64,000 nucleotides of DNA from Candidatus Pantoea varia (GCF_900115075.1 NZ_FOVG01000001.1:2108001-2172000); one strand, 5' to 3'; counted from the first letter of the stretch, positions 37,205 to 47,151 are shown. Made by a program: numbers and translations. Notes: generated by a model from the letters alone, not told the origin.

Positions 37205-37284
37205 GCGCTGACCCCCCATTTTATCGCCACAGCAAGCAGCGCAATGAATAGCAGTGCCACTGCCAGTCGCTCACCCAATGACAT
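37201..37284 (-). CDS. 27-residue membrane peptide leading the metal ABC operon
   Basis: A tiny ORF beginning MSLGERLAVALLF, with a single hydrophobic helix of about 16 residues and a C-terminal IKWGVSA. Its stop overlaps the ATPase start by 4 nt, as expected for coupled translation. It lies 33 nt downstream of the Zur-like box. It could be an accessory subunit or a leader peptide. The ribosome site is weak (GTGGAT), so expression is uncertain. Confidence 0.5.
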   Translation of the reverse strand: MSLGERLAVALLFIALLAVAIKWGVSA

Positions 37285-37316
37285 AAGTAATCCACTCTGA
37301 CGCATCACTTCACCAA

Positions 37317-37330
37317 TATGTTATAACATA
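37317..37330. promoter_or_regulatory. Zur-like box upstream of the metal ABC operon
   Basis: A perfect 14-bp palindrome TATGTTATAACATA, sharing the TGTTATA/TATAACA arms of the box at 34319, in an AT-rich stretch before the leftward operon. The lengths between arms differ from the canonical box, so confidence is moderate. Confidence 0.65.
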
Positions 37331-37544
37331 ACAATAATATATCGGATGTTATCGTGAGTTAAACGCGTGATTGTGTATCAAAAGATAAATACCGCCTGCA
37401 CTGACTGTCAGACCTGCACAAGCGGAGCAGCCTGCTAATGCGCCTGGCAATATCTATAAACTGACGGTTTTGTGCTTTGCTGACTTGCAAACCAGTTGCA
37501 GAAAACCAATGATAGGTTTATTAACGGTTATACGCGGATGAGAT

Positions 37545-37898
37545 ATGCTGTCACGAATTGAATGTGATATTGCTGCGGGCGAATCAGACTGCGCAAAAAT
37601 AGCAGAGATTGTTCAGCGGAATATTCTCAAAATAACAGATTTGCTGGTAGGGGATTTACGCTGGTATTCGCAGAATGCACAGTTCGTTCCAGGCAGTTTA
37701 AAAATTGTTTCGGTTGAATACCAGAATCTGGATAGTTTTAAATTACTTTACGATTTTGACTGGAATTTATTTAGTCCTTGCCTGGATTTAAATGAAACGG
37801 TAACGCAATCTGAGCAGGTTAACGTCCGCATTAAGCCCGGCGTACTTGAGTTTGATGTGATTGACAATGAGCAACCCTCCCCCGGCGATGAATTGTAA
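37545..37898 (+). CDS. Uncharacterised 117-residue acidic protein
   Basis: I do not recognise it. It is soluble and acidic, with an N-terminal helix (residues 1-35) and mixed strands, and ends in a Pro/Asp/Glu tail. It has no signal peptide. The coding sequence is AT-rich compared with core genes here, like the tomB-hha pair that follows 147 nt later. No clear ribosome site beyond GGATGAG. It may be a locally acquired or fast-evolving gene. Confidence 0.6.
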   Translation: MLSRIECDIAAGESDCAKIAEIVQRNILKITDLLVGDLRWYSQNAQFVPGSLKIVSVEYQNLDSFKLLYDFDWNLFSPCLDLNETVTQSEQVNVRIKPGVLEFDVIDNEQPSPGDEL

Positions 37899-38045
37899 TA
37901 TTTAGTAATGGAGGTGAGCAGAACTAATGGTTTTACACTATCTTTAAGGTATCCCGTTTAATAACTGCCCGAATAATCGCTTCCCGGCGGCGTTATTGTG
38001 ACTCGCTGCCCTGCGGCAACTGTGCTAGCTATGGAGGGGAAAAAG

Positions 38046-38423
38046 ATGGACGAATACTCACCGAAACGGCATGATATTGCCCAGCTTAAATACCTGTGTG
38101 AAAGTCTGTTTGACGACAGCATGGCAACGTTAACCGACAGCCATCATGGCTGGGTAAATGATCCCACTTCTGAAAGCAATCTGCAGCTTAACGATCTGAT
38201 TGAGCACATCGCCTCTTTCACCATGAATTACAAAATTAAGCACGTTGAAGATGAAGCGCTGATTTCGCAAATCGATGAATATCTTGATGATACCTTTATG
38301 CTATTCAGCAATTATGGTGTCAATAGTCCGGATCTTCAGCGGTGGCAACGTTCAGCAAAACGCTTATTTAATCTGTTCACTGAAGAGTGCGCTTTTCTCC
38401 AGCAACCGAGCCATTCATTATAG
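38046..38423 (+). CDS. tomB: TomB (YbaJ), Hha toxicity modulator
   Basis: 125 residues starting MDEYSPKRHDIAQLKYLCES, nearly identical to E. coli up to the divergent C-terminus. TomB counters Hha toxicity, with oxygen-dependent oxidation of Hha Cys reported in E. coli. The start at 38046 follows GGAGGGG; the GTG at 37998 is not conserved. It precedes hha by 24 nt. Confidence 0.95.
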   Translation: MDEYSPKRHDIAQLKYLCESLFDDSMATLTDSHHGWVNDPTSESNLQLNDLIEHIASFTMNYKIKHVEDEALISQIDEYLDDTFMLFSNYGVNSPDLQRWQRSAKRLFNLFTEECAFLQQPSHSL

Positions 38424-38447
38424 TACAGACATGAGAACGGTTTATTT

Positions 38448-38663
38448 ATGAACAAAACCCTGACTAAAACCGATTATTTGATGCGACTGCGGCGTTGCCG
38501 CTCACTTGATACCCTGGAAAGGGTGATAGAAAAAAATAAGTATGAATTACCTGAAGATGAGTTAGCGGTATTTTACTCGGCAGCTGACCATCGTCTGGCG
38601 GAGCTGACGATGAACAAGCTTTACGATAAAGTCCCGGGTTCAGTCTGGAAATTTGTCCGTTAA
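38448..38663 (+). CDS. hha: Hha, H-NS-associated nucleoid modulator
   Basis: 71 residues, about 80% identical by eye to E. coli ([12 protein letters not shown]... [24 protein letters not shown]). It binds the H-NS N-terminal domain and strengthens silencing of AT-rich acquired genes. It is paired with tomB upstream. Confidence 0.97.
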   Translation: MNKTLTKTDYLMRLRRCRSLDTLERVIEKNKYELPEDELAVFYSAADHRLAELTMNKLYDKVPGSVWKFVR

Positions 38664-38710
38664 TCTGATCGATTAGAACTTAGCATTACCCCTGTTTAGT
38701 ACCGGATATT

Positions 38711-38747
38711 CCTGCCTGCCGGCAAAGGATCGGCCCAGGCGGGTTTT
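38711..38747 (+). terminator. Probable hha terminator
   Basis: An 8-bp stem with one G.T pair (CCTGCCTG / CAGGCGGG) closing a 17-nt loop, then TTTT. Confidence 0.6.
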
Positions 38748-38794
38748 GCCTGTCTGCAGTTCAGAGATAGAGTCATTTTAAGGGGGGGAGAAAG

Positions 38795-38908
38795 TGGTGG
38801 GGGCCCTGCCAGCTACATCCCGGCACACGCGTCACCTGCTACGGCTGCTTCCTTCCGGATCTGACCGAGTTCACAAGCTAGCATTGCGGGAGAACCAACA
38901 GGGCCCCC
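38795..38908 (-). ncRNA. ffs: 4.5S RNA of the signal recognition particle
   Basis: 114 nt matching E. coli 4.5S RNA: 5' GGGGGCCCTGTTGG, the conserved apical Ffh-binding loop region with GGAAGGAAGCAGCC, and 3' GCAGGGCCCCC closing the long hairpin. The ends are set by comparison with the E. coli length. It binds Ffh and directs inner-membrane proteins to FtsY/SecYEG. Confidence 0.97.
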
Positions 38909-39087
38909 ATTGACAAGCCCTCTTTACGAGAGCGGGGGCATTATCTGGGAAGGAGATGGCAATTGCAAGCGCAGTCGGGACAACCGTTGTTTTCTTGAAC
39001 AACCGCCGCTTTGACGCTTTCACCGCCCTCTCCTCATGCTAAAGTTAAAACCCTATTCCTGATGAAATAAGCAGATGAAATAAGCAC

Positions 39088-39432
39088 ATGGATCAGCCTG
39101 ACACTTTCCAGCAACGCATCTGGCAAATTGTTGCCGCTATTCCGTATGGCCACGTCAGCACCTATGGCGATGTGGCGTTGCTGGCCGGTTCACCGCGCGC
39201 GGCACGTCAGGTCGGCGGCGTGCTGAGCCGCTTACCTGAAGGCACCACCCTTCCCTGGCATCGCGTCGTCAATCGTCACGGTACTATTTCACTGCAGGGC
39301 GACAGACTGTTGCGGCAGCGGGATGCGCTGGAAGCGGAAGGAATAGAGGTAAGTGATGACGGACAGCTCGATCTTGGGACTTATCGCTGGGATTTCAGGC
39401 AGGAAAAAGGGGCGACAAAGTCGCCCCGATAA
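39088..39432 (+). CDS. atl: Atl (YbaZ), alkyltransferase-like DNA repair protein
   Basis: 114 residues. It has the O6-alkylguanine transferase fold, but the active PCHRV motif reads PWHRV (Trp57), so it binds alkylated guanines without removing the alkyl group and hands them to nucleotide excision repair. The ybaY terminator lies inside its last codons on the other strand. Confidence 0.93.
   Translation: MDQPDTFQQRIWQIVAAIPYGHVSTYGDVALLAGSPRAARQVGGVLSRLPEGTTLPWHRVVNRHGTISLQGDRLLRQRDALEAEGIEVSDDGQLDLGTYRWDFRQEKGATKSPR
39404..39427 (-). terminator. ybaY terminator (inside the 3' end of atl)
   Basis: An 8-bp stem (GGGGCGAC / GTCGCCCC, loop AAA/TTT) followed by TTTTT on this strand, 7 nt after the ybaY stop. 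Confidence 0.9.
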
Positions 39433-39433
39433 A

Positions 39434-39991
39434 TTAAATATGGGTTGGGGCAGGAACAGCAGCAGACGGCGTCACCAGAGTCGGTGAAGTCGAAGGAACG
39501 GTGGTCGCCGCGCCAGGCTGGGTTGGCATCGCCATTGACGGTACCGGTACCAGAAGCAGTTCAGCTTTGGTGCCGCCCTGGTTGATGACCGGCTTCACGC
39601 CTTCAGTCATAAACGTCAGCTTGCCGTCGATGGTGATAGCGGCACTTAACAGAATGCGTGCATTAGGCTGGATGTCGGCCGGATTAAACGGCAGCACGAA
39701 CTGGAACGGTGCCTGTTTGCCTTCGGTACGCACTACACGCTGCGACAGCACTTTTGAGGGTGCGTCGGATACAGAGGCATCAGACAGCGTCACGGTTAAT
39801 ACCGCATCCGGCGGCAGCGCAATGCGCTGGCGGATATAGATTGAACCACTTACATTTGGCTGCGCAATCGCGGCCGTTTGTCCTGCAACCGCAGAACCCA
39901 GCGTTGGCGTCGGTACGGGCTTACTCTTGTCGGCGCATCCCGCAACAGCAACCGCGATAACCACGCCACTAAACACATGCCTGAGTTTCAT
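39434..39991 (-). CDS. ybaY: YbaY, glycoprotein/polysaccharide-metabolism lipoprotein
   Basis: 185 residues. A lipoprotein signal has its lipobox Cys at residue 19 (AVAGC), followed by Asp-free linker KSKPVPTP. Residues about 50-135 form the YbaY/META-like domain (IYIRQRIALPPDAVLTVTLSDAS). The C-terminal 50 residues are Pro/Thr/Ala-rich. The function is unknown. The start at 39991 (MKLRHVFSG) is chosen over the ATG at 40006. Confidence 0.88.
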   Translation of the reverse strand: MKLRHVFSGVVIAVAVAGCADKSKPVPTPTLGSAVAGQTAAIAQPNVSGSIYIRQRIALPPDAVLTVTLSDASVSDAPSKVLSQRVVRTEGKQAPFQFVLPFNPADIQPNARILLSAAITIDGKLTFMTEGVKPVINQGGTKAELLLVPVPSMAMPTQPGAATTVPSTSPTLVTPSAAVPAPTHI

Positions 39992-40181
39992 TGATGTCGT
40001 CTCCATTTGATCAAAATGATTGTCGGCAGCGAATCCTGCTTACAGCGCTTCACTCGCCGTATGTCCTTAATTTTGGCACATATTCGAAATTTTGCCTGGC
40101 ACAGGTAAAACGGAAAGTCTGATTGACGTCAACTGGTCGGATCTTTCACACTGAGCAGGTCACTATATTGAGGAATGCGCC

Positions 40182-41045
40182 ATGAGCCAGGCACTGCAAA
40201 ATCTGCTGAATTTATTAAATCTGGAAAAACTGGAAGAGGGTTTATATCGCGGCCAGAGCGAAGATCTGGGTCTGCGCCAGGTGTTTGGTGGCCAGGTGGT
40301 GGGTCAGGCGCTGTATGCCGCTAAACAAACCGTCCCGGAAGATCGTGTTATCCACTCTTTTCACAGCTATTTTTTGCGGCCCGGCGATAGCCAGAAAGCG
40401 ATTATTTATGATGTCGAAACGCTGCGTGATGGAAAAAGTTTCAGCGCACGCAGGGTCAGCGCCATTCAGAATGGGCAGCCGATTTTTTATATGACCGCCT
40501 CGTTCCAGTCACCGGAAAGCGGGTTTGAACATCAGAACCCGATGCCGCAGGTGGCGGGGCCCGAAAATCTGTTAACGGAACAGGCAATGGCGCAGAAAAT
40601 GGCGCATATGCTGCCAGATAAGTTACGCGAAAAATTCATTGCTGAACGACCACTGGAGATCCGTCCGGTGCAGATTCACAACCCTCTCCGGGGACATGTG
40701 GACAAGCCTGAACGCCAGGTCTGGATTCGTGCTAACGGCCCACTGCCCGCCGACTTGCGTATCCATCAGTACCTGCTCGGCTACGCTTCCGATCTCAACT
40801 TCCTGCCGGTCGCACTCCAGCCGCACGGTAAAGGCTTTTTAGAGCCGGACATGCAGGTCGCCACGATCGACCACTCCATGTGGTTCCACCGCCCGTTCGA
40901 CTTTACAGAATGGCTGCTCTACAGCGTGGTCAGTACCTCAGCGTCTGGCGCGCGGGGTTTTGTCCGGGGTGAGTTTTATAATCAGCAGGGTGTGCTGGTG
41001 GCCTCTACGGTTCAGGAAGGGGTAATGCGTCAGCGCAGCGCATAA
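40182..41045 (+). CDS. tesB: TesB, acyl-CoA thioesterase II
   Basis: 287 residues with a double hotdog fold. It cleaves medium/long-chain acyl-CoAs in the cytosol. The N-terminal [14 protein letters not shown] and C-terminal [18 protein letters not shown] regions with the active-site Asp/Gln/Thr network are conserved. Same placement as in E. coli between ybaY and amtB. Confidence 0.95.
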   Translation: MSQALQNLLNLLNLEKLEEGLYRGQSEDLGLRQVFGGQVVGQALYAAKQTVPEDRVIHSFHSYFLRPGDSQKAIIYDVETLRDGKSFSARRVSAIQNGQPIFYMTASFQSPESGFEHQNPMPQVAGPENLLTEQAMAQKMAHMLPDKLREKFIAERPLEIRPVQIHNPLRGHVDKPERQVWIRANGPLPADLRIHQYLLGYASDLNFLPVALQPHGKGFLEPDMQVATIDHSMWFHRPFDFTEWLLYSVVSTSASGARGFVRGEFYNQQGVLVASTVQEGVMRQRSA

Positions 41046-41080
41046 AAAAGGGGGCGATTGCTCGCCCCCGATTATTCTTT
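41044..41080. terminator. Bidirectional terminator between tesB and amtB
   Basis: An 8-bp stem (GGGGGCGA / TCGCCCCC, loop TTGC). TTTTTT follows on the minus strand (for amtB), and GATTATTCTTTT on the plus strand (for tesB). Confidence 0.9.
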
Positions 41081-41094
41081 TCAGTGCCCACACA

Positions 41095-42381
41095 TTACTG
41101 GTTGTAAGCGTTCTCGCCGTGGCTGTTTACATCCAGACCTTCACGTTCATGCTCTTCCGGTACACGCAGACCGACAATCATATCGGCCAGCTTGAAGCCG
41201 ATGAAGGCAACAACGCCAGACCAGACGATAGTCAGACCCACGCTGAACAGCTGAACCCAGACCTGATGGCCCATGGTGACGCCCTGTGCATAACCGACGC
41301 CGCCGAGTGAAGAGGAAGCAAACACGCCCGTCAGGATACAGCCGACAATACCGCAGACGCCGTGCACGCCGAACACATCACAGGGATCATCCACGCGCAG
41401 CCATTTTTTCAGGGTGGTCACACCCCACAGTCCCGCCAGCCCGCCGACCAGGCCGATGATTAATGCACCGCCTACGCCGACATAACCGCAGGCTGGAGTA
41501 ATAGCGACCAGACCGGCAATAAAGCCTGAACAGGCACCCAGCAGCGATGGCTTACCCCGTACCGCCCACTCGCCAAAGGTCCATGCCAGTACAGCGCCCG
41601 CTGTTGCGACGACGGTGTTCAGGAAGGCCAGTGCCGCAATTTCGTTGGCTGCAGAGGCAGAACCGGCGTTGAAGCCGAACCAGCCAACATAGAGAATGGC
41701 GGTACCGGTGAAGACCATCGGCAGGTTGTGTGGCTTAAAGGCCTCTTTACCAAAGCCAGCACGTTTGCCAACCAGATAAGCACCCACCAGACCGGCTACC
41801 GCGGCGTTGATATGCACCACGGTACCGCCTGCAAAGTCCAGCGCGCCATCCTGAGCCAGGAAACCGCCCGCCCATACCATGTGTGCGATAGGTAAATAAG
41901 AGAGCGTCAGCCAGACACCGACAAAGATGAGTACCGCAGAGAAGCGGATACGTTCTGCGATGGAGCCGACAATCAGACCCACGGTGATACAGGCAAATGA
42001 GGCCTGGAACGCAACATGGATATACTGATAGAAGCTGCCCATTACGGCGGTCAGCTGAATGTTTTTCAGCATGGCCCAGCCAAAGCCGCCAAAGAAGGCG
42101 TTGCCTTCGCTGAATGCCAGCGAGTAGCCATAGACTACCCACAACACGCAGACCAGCGAGAAGGTGACAGCGACCTGCGTCAGCATCGACAGAACGTTTT
42201 TGCCGCGAATCAGACCGCCGTAAAACAGCGCAATACCTGGAATTGACATAAACAGCACCAGCGCGGTGCAAATCATCATAAATGCGTTATCAGCCTTGTC
42301 CGCAACGGCAGGCGCAGCCATTGCGAGTGAGGGTAACAGTGCCAGGCTGGTGAGGCCCAACTTAGCTAAAATTTTATTCAT
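41095..42381 (-). CDS. amtB: AmtB, ammonium transporter
   Basis: 428 residues, the same as E. coli: a signal peptide followed by 11 membrane helices. The substrate path motifs are present (GDGALDFAGGTVVHINAAVAGLVGAYL with the first twin His, VFGVHGVCGIVG with the second). It exports/imports NH4+/NH3 as a trimer closed by GlnK. It lies 34 nt after glnK, as one nitrogen-regulated operon. Confidence 0.97.
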   Translation of the reverse strand: MNKILAKLGLTSLALLPSLAMAAPAVADKADNAFMMICTALVLFMSIPGIALFYGGLIRGKNVLSMLTQVAVTFSLVCVLWVVYGYSLAFSEGNAFFGGFGWAMLKNIQLTAVMGSFYQYIHVAFQASFACITVGLIVGSIAERIRFSAVLIFVGVWLTLSYLPIAHMVWAGGFLAQDGALDFAGGTVVHINAAVAGLVGAYLVGKRAGFGKEAFKPHNLPMVFTGTAILYVGWFGFNAGSASAANEIAALAFLNTVVATAGAVLAWTFGEWAVRGKPSLLGACSGFIAGLVAITPACGYVGVGGALIIGLVGGLAGLWGVTTLKKWLRVDDPCDVFGVHGVCGIVGCILTGVFASSSLGGVGYAQGVTMGHQVWVQLFSVGLTIVWSGVVAFIGFKLADMIVGLRVPEEHEREGLDVNSHGENAYNQ

Positions 42382-42415
42382 TTTTATTCCATCCCATCAC
42401 AGTACTGAGTCTTAA

Positions 42416-42754
42416 TTACAGAGCGGCTTCGTCGGTCTCGCCGGTACGAATACGGATGACGCGCTGCAGTTCAGCAACGAAAATTTTACCGTCGCCAATT
42501 TTGCCGGTGTAAGCCGCTTTACTGATGACATCCACCACTTCGTCTAACTGATCGTCAGCAATTGCGATATCAATTTTGACCTTCGGCAGGAAGTTCACGC
42601 TGTACTCTGCGCCACGATAAAGCTCTGCATGACCTTTCTGACGGCCAAAACCTTTCACTTCGGAGACGGTCAGTCCCTGAATGCCGATAGAGGATAAAGC
42701 TTCACGTACATCCTCCAGCTTAAATGGCTTAATTACGACGGTAACCAGCTTCAT
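42416..42754 (-). CDS. glnK: GlnK, PII nitrogen signalling protein
   Basis: 112 residues. The T-loop carries Tyr51 (ELYRGAEYSVNF), the uridylylation site, and the B/C loops bind ATP and 2-oxoglutarate. Deuridylylated GlnK plugs AmtB. The start at 42754 (MKLVTVVIKPFKLED) is conserved; the ATG at 42796 would include the promoter start region. Confidence 0.97.
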   Translation of the reverse strand: MKLVTVVIKPFKLEDVREALSSIGIQGLTVSEVKGFGRQKGHAELYRGAEYSVNFLPKVKIDIAIADDQLDEVVDVISKAAYTGKIGDGKIFVAELQRVIRIRTGETDEAAL

Positions 42755-42807
42755 TGGATCCCCTCCAGCGAGTAAATAGGTAACGTTTACGGACACGCAA
42801 GGATATA

Positions 42808-42824
42808 AGCAAAGCCTGTGCCAG
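42808..42824 (-). promoter_or_regulatory. Sigma-54 promoter of glnK-amtB
   Basis: CTGGCACAGGCTTTGCT on this strand fits the TGGCAC-N5-TTGCW consensus fully, with GG at -24 and GC at -12. Transcription would start near 42797, about 43 nt before the glnK ATG. Confidence 0.94.
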
Positions 42825-42930
42825 AGTGTAAAACTGACGTTAATCAGTTATTCAGGCGAGACGGGGCAAGGGATGTTTTAAAGAGGAGTGTAGAGAGAAG
42901 GGCCGGATAGCAGAGATTGCAGAGGAGACC

Positions 42931-42967
42931 TGCACTCCTTTGGTGCTTAAGGCGTCAAAGGAGTGCA
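42931..42967. promoter_or_regulatory. Two NtrC-binding sites upstream of glnK-amtB
   Basis: TGCACTCCTTTGGTGCT (42931-42947) fits the NtrC dyad TGCAC-N7-GTGCA nearly fully; a second weaker copy, with GAGTGCA as its good half, covers 42951-42967. They lie about 140 and 160 bp upstream of the sigma-54 start, a normal enhancer distance. Confidence 0.82.
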
Positions 42968-43011
42968 TTTATACAGATTATTCTGATAAAGCTGCCCAAA
43001 AAAGGTGCAAC

Positions 43012-44787
43012 TCAGCTTTCAGATGTTACAGGCACGCCCGACGCCAGATCTTCACCTGCCTGTTGCAGCTGATACATCTGCCAGTAACGTCCCTGCAGTG
43101 CCAACAGTTGCTGATGGGTGCCCTGCTCAACCACACGACCGCGATGCAGCACCAGAATCTTGTCTGCGTCGATGATTGTTGAGAGGCGGTGAGCAATCAC
43201 TACCAGCGTGCTGTGCTGGCGCAGCCTCTCAAGCGTTTGCTGAATCGCCTGCTCAGTACCGGAGTCGATATTGGCCGTAGCCTCATCGAGGATCAGGATC
43301 TGCGGCAGATCCACCAGCACCCGGGCCAGTGCCAGCAGCTGCTTCTGTCCGACGGATAGATTATTACCCTGTTCGCCCAGCCGGGTATGAATTCCCTCCG
43401 GCAAGGCATGTGCCAGCGGTGCAAGCTGCACCTGTTCCAGCACAGTCCAGACCGCCTGCTCGCTGATGTCGCGGCCCAGCCGCACATTCGCCAGCAGCGT
43501 ATCGGCCAGCACCACCGGATCCTGCTGCACCATCGCAATACCACGGCGCAACACGGCATGGCTCAGCATGCTAATTGGTCGGTCATCAATACGGATTTCG
43601 CCGCGCGTCACGGGGTAATAGCCCATAAGCAGGTTAGCCAGGGTGCTTTTGCCGCTGCCGGTATGACCCACCAGCGCTACGAACTCACGTGGTGCGACCT
43701 CAAGATTAATATCGCTCAGTACATCGCGGTTTTCACGGTAGGCAAAACTCAGGTTTTTCAGGGCGATACGGCCTGACGTCAGTGGCTGCTGATCGGCACC
43801 ATACTGCTGCTGCGCGGCATCCATCAGCTCGAAGATACGCTCACCGGAAACCACCGCCTGCTGCAGCATTGATTGCTGCGTAGTCAGTTCAATCAGTGGC
43901 TCATTCAGGCGACCCAGGTAAGTAATAAAGGCATACAGCACCCCGACTTCAAACACGCCTGGCACCGAGAAACTGAAGAGGATCAGCAGCCCGCACAGCA
44001 CCATCGCTGAGAACAGGCTCAACAAGGGACGCAGTAAAAAGCCATCCAGACGCAGCGTTTCCATTCGCGCCAGATAGTGAGAGCGGCTCGCCTCGCCCAT
44101 CCGCTCACCAAATCGCGCCTGCTGACGAAACTGTTGAATCACGCTCATGCCGCTGATCACTTCGTTAAAGCCATTATTGATGTCCGCCAGATAGCTGCGA
44201 ACCCGGCGGGCAATCGGTGTACTGAAGCGCTGATAGATGAACATCACTATCAGTACCAGCGGGAAGATCATCATCGCTACCAGCGCCATGCGCCAGTCCA
44301 GGCTGAACATCGCCACCATCATGGCACCAACCAGTGCGGCGCTGCGCAGCACGGTGGAGACCACCGTGACGTAGAGATCGCGGATCACCTCGGTATCGTT
44401 CGTGACGCGCGATATAAGCTGCCCGACTGGCTGGGTATCAAAGGCGCTCAGCGGCTGACAGAGCGCCGCATTCATTACATCGCTGCGCAACCGCTGAACC
44501 ACACCGATAGCGGCACGGTTAAACAACAGCGCCTGCCAGTAATGCAGCCCGGCGGCCAGCAGCTGAAGCAGAATAAAACTGATCACCAGTCCGGCAACCA
44601 GACCCCAGGGCATCTGATGTTTCGCCACCAGGTTATCGATAAAGTAACTGACCAGCACCGGGCCGGTCACTTCCGCTGCGGCAGCGATCCACAGCATCCC
44701 TACCGCCAGCGACAGGGATTTACGCCATGGCTTGCCGTAACTCAGCAAACGCTTAAGGGTTGGCCACAAGCGTGCAGACTTAGCCAT
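43012..44787 (-). CDS. mdlB: MdlB, ABC exporter half-transporter
   Basis: 591 residues: a six-helix ABC exporter domain (about 20-310) and an ATPase with Walker [10 protein letters not shown], signature LSVGQKQL and Walker [13 protein letters not shown]. It pairs with MdlA as a heterodimer; its substrate is unknown. The start at 44787 ([15 protein letters not shown]) matches E. coli, overlapping mdlA by 8 nt; the ATG at 44871 is deep inside mdlA. Confidence 0.93.
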   Translation of the reverse strand: MAKSARLWPTLKRLLSYGKPWRKSLSLAVGMLWIAAAAEVTGPVLVSYFIDNLVAKHQMPWGLVAGLVISFILLQLLAAGLHYWQALLFNRAAIGVVQRLRSDVMNAALCQPLSAFDTQPVGQLISRVTNDTEVIRDLYVTVVSTVLRSAALVGAMMVAMFSLDWRMALVAMMIFPLVLIVMFIYQRFSTPIARRVRSYLADINNGFNEVISGMSVIQQFRQQARFGERMGEASRSHYLARMETLRLDGFLLRPLLSLFSAMVLCGLLILFSFSVPGVFEVGVLYAFITYLGRLNEPLIELTTQQSMLQQAVVSGERIFELMDAAQQQYGADQQPLTSGRIALKNLSFAYRENRDVLSDINLEVAPREFVALVGHTGSGKSTLANLLMGYYPVTRGEIRIDDRPISMLSHAVLRRGIAMVQQDPVVLADTLLANVRLGRDISEQAVWTVLEQVQLAPLAHALPEGIHTRLGEQGNNLSVGQKQLLALARVLVDLPQILILDEATANIDSGTEQAIQQTLERLRQHSTLVVIAHRLSTIIDADKILVLHRGRVVEQGTHQQLLALQGRYWQMYQLQQAGEDLASGVPVTSES

Positions 44788-46549
44788 GCGGCACTCCTTT
44801 TTCATTTTCATCATCATCCAGTGCCGCTTCCAGTTGCTGGTAACGGTACATGTCGCGATACCAGCCAGCACTGTCGGTCAGCGTGTCATGATCGCCTCGC
44901 TGTGCCACGCTGCCCTGCTGCAGCACCAGAATTTCACTGGCTTCCGTCAGCGCTGACAGGCGGTGTGCGCTGATAATCAGCGTGCGTCCCTGACCCCAGA
45001 TGCGCAGGTTATGCAGAATTTCGTGTTCGGTACGTCCATCTACCGCAGACAGCGCGTCATCCAGAATCAGGATTTCGGCATTCAGCAGCAGTGCCCGGGC
45101 AATCGAAAGACGCTGCTTCTGTCCACCGGACAGCATCACACCGCGCTCCCCGACTTCCGTTTCATAGCCCTGGGGCAGACGCAGGATATCGTCATGAACG
45201 CAGGCCAGCGTGGCCGCATGTTGAATCTCCTGCTGGGTTGCGCCCGGTTTCCCCAGCGCAATATTGTTCGCCACACTGTCTGAGAACAGGAATGGCGTCT
45301 GACTGACCACGGCCAGACGGCTGCGCCAGCTGTCGAGCCGCAGTTGCGGCAGCGGGATCTGATGATAGCGGATGTCACCCTGCTGAATATCGAAGTGACG
45401 CTGAATCAGGCTGAGCAGTGTGCTCTTACCACTGCCAGTTGGCCCGCACATACCCAGCATCTCGCCGGGTTTCAGCTGGAAGCTGACATCGCTTAACACC
45501 GGATCCGCGCTGGCCGGATAGTAAAAGGCGCGAATCGCGACCTGCAGCGTGCCCGGCTCAGGTGGCAGTGACTTCTCGCCATCTTCCACCGCTGGCGCTT
45601 CCGCCAGCAGCGCGCCGATTCGGCTCCAGGCGGCGCTGCCACGTTCGACAATATTAAACATCCACGCCAGCGCCAGCATCGGCCAGATCATCAGTCCGAG
45701 ATACATCACAAAGCTGGTGAGTTGTCCCAGCGTCATCTGGTCATGCCACACCAGCCAGCTGCCGCCGCCAATCGCCAGCAGATTTGAGAAGCCGATAGCA
45801 ATGTAGATAGTGGGATCGAAGCGGGCATCCACCCGCGCCACGCGCAGGTTTTTCTCGCCGGTATCGCGGGCGATGTCGGAAAACTGCTGCGACTGATGCT
45901 GTTCAAGGCCAAAGGATTTGATCATCCGGATGCTGGTCAGGCTCTCCTGCGTCTGATCGTTAAGGCTGGAGAAGGCCGCCTGCGCCAGCTTGAAGCGATG
46001 ATGCAGCTGATTACCGTAGCGATGGATGACGATGGCCATAATCGGCATCGGCACCAGCGCCAGCAGCGTCAGCTGCCAGCTGATCTGCGTACTCATCACC
46101 AGCAGCACCACACAGCCCATGACCAGCGAGTCGACCAGCGTCAGTACCCCTTCCCCGGCCGCGAACACCACCCGATCCACGTCGTTAGTGGCGCGCGCAA
46201 TCAGGTCGCCGGTTCGATGACGCAGATAAAAAGCCGGTTGCTGACGACTCAGCTGGCGATAGAAATCTTCGCGCAGCTCAACCGCCAGCTGGTAGGAAGC
46301 TCCAAACAGCAGCACACGCCAGACATAGCGCAGCAGATAGACCACCACTGCGGTTGCCAGCATGATCCCAATCCACATCATGATGCGGCTGGTACTCATG
46401 TTGTCTCGCGTCACGCCATCGACAATGACCCCGACCACATGCGGCGGCAGCAACTGCAGAATAGCAATGACAATCAGCAGGATGACCGCGCCCAGATAGC
46501 GCCGCCACTCCCGCAGAAAATACCAACTTAACTGGCTGAATAATCTCAC
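44780..46549 (-). CDS. mdlA: MdlA, ABC exporter half-transporter
   Basis: 589 residues. The N-terminal [25 protein letters not shown] is near-identical to E. coli. It has six membrane helices, then an ATPase with [25 protein letters not shown] and [12 protein letters not shown]. The Walker B 'DD' in place of 'DE' is seen in the E. coli protein too, suggesting one degenerate site in the heterodimer. Confidence 0.95.
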   Translation of the reverse strand: MRLFSQLSWYFLREWRRYLGAVILLIVIAILQLLPPHVVGVIVDGVTRDNMSTSRIMMWIGIMLATAVVVYLLRYVWRVLLFGASYQLAVELREDFYRQLSRQQPAFYLRHRTGDLIARATNDVDRVVFAAGEGVLTLVDSLVMGCVVLLVMSTQISWQLTLLALVPMPIMAIVIHRYGNQLHHRFKLAQAAFSSLNDQTQESLTSIRMIKSFGLEQHQSQQFSDIARDTGEKNLRVARVDARFDPTIYIAIGFSNLLAIGGGSWLVWHDQMTLGQLTSFVMYLGLMIWPMLALAWMFNIVERGSAAWSRIGALLAEAPAVEDGEKSLPPEPGTLQVAIRAFYYPASADPVLSDVSFQLKPGEMLGMCGPTGSGKSTLLSLIQRHFDIQQGDIRYHQIPLPQLRLDSWRSRLAVVSQTPFLFSDSVANNIALGKPGATQQEIQHAATLACVHDDILRLPQGYETEVGERGVMLSGGQKQRLSIARALLLNAEILILDDALSAVDGRTEHEILHNLRIWGQGRTLIISAHRLSALTEASEILVLQQGSVAQRGDHDTLTDSAGWYRDMYRYQQLEAALDDDENEKGVPHG

Positions 46550-46573
46550 AACGCTGTTCTCAATCTCAGGCCC

Positions 46574-47035
46574 TCACGGGGCGACAGGTAAAGCCGTGGT
46601 GTATTTAATCTCTTCCATGGCAAAGCTGGATGTCACATCAATCAGGCCGGGCATCCCATTCACTAATCGCTTGTAGAACGCATCATAGCTTTTCATATCC
46701 GCGACCTGAATGCGCAGCAGGTAATCATACTCGCCTGCCATACGGTAAAAGGCCATGACCTCCGGCATGCTGCTCACCACTGAGACAAAGGCCTGATACC
46801 AGTCGCGGCTGTGCTGCTGCGTTTTCACAAACATAAACGCCGTCAGTGACAATCCGATTTTATCCCCATCCAGCAGCGCCACCCGAGCGCGAATAATGCC
46901 ATCATCTTCCAGCTTTTTCAGGCGCTTCCAGCAGGGTGTGGTGGTGAGGTTGACGGCATCCGCCAGCGCCTGCAGCGACAGCGTACAGTCCTGCTGCAGC
47001 AGTGAGAGCAGTTTAAGGTCAGTTTTATCTAACAT
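46574..47035 (-). CDS. ccdR: CcdR/DecR (YbaO), Lrp-family cysteine-responsive regulator
   Basis: 153 residues starting [19 protein letters not shown]. An N-terminal Lrp/AsnC helix-turn-helix ([24 protein letters not shown]) precedes a C-terminal RAM-like ligand domain. E. coli DecR activates cysteine detoxification (cyuPA). In Pantoea ananatis the equivalent CcdR activates the divergent ccdA gene, and the same arrangement is here with a 116-nt gap. The upstream ATG at 47116 is not conserved. Confidence 0.9.
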   Translation of the reverse strand: MLDKTDLKLLSLLQQDCTLSLQALADAVNLTTTPCWKRLKKLEDDGIIRARVALLDGDKIGLSLTAFMFVKTQQHSRDWYQAFVSVVSSMPEVMAFYRMAGEYDYLLRIQVADMKSYDAFYKRLVNGMPGLIDVTSSFAMEEIKYTTALPVAP

Positions 47036-47151
47036 TGGGGGCTCCGAGAGAATCATTTTCTCCATTACCGCGATTTTAGCGGTAATTTTGCAATCTCTTT
47101 TTCCTGCACGTGCCATAAAATAGCCGCATCACTCTTTACCGGACACCTGAG

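Noticed and set aside
44077..44973. A 298-codon plus-strand ORF over mdlB/mdlA
   Set aside because: His/Gln-rich antisense translation of two clear ABC transporters, with no family resemblance or ribosome site.
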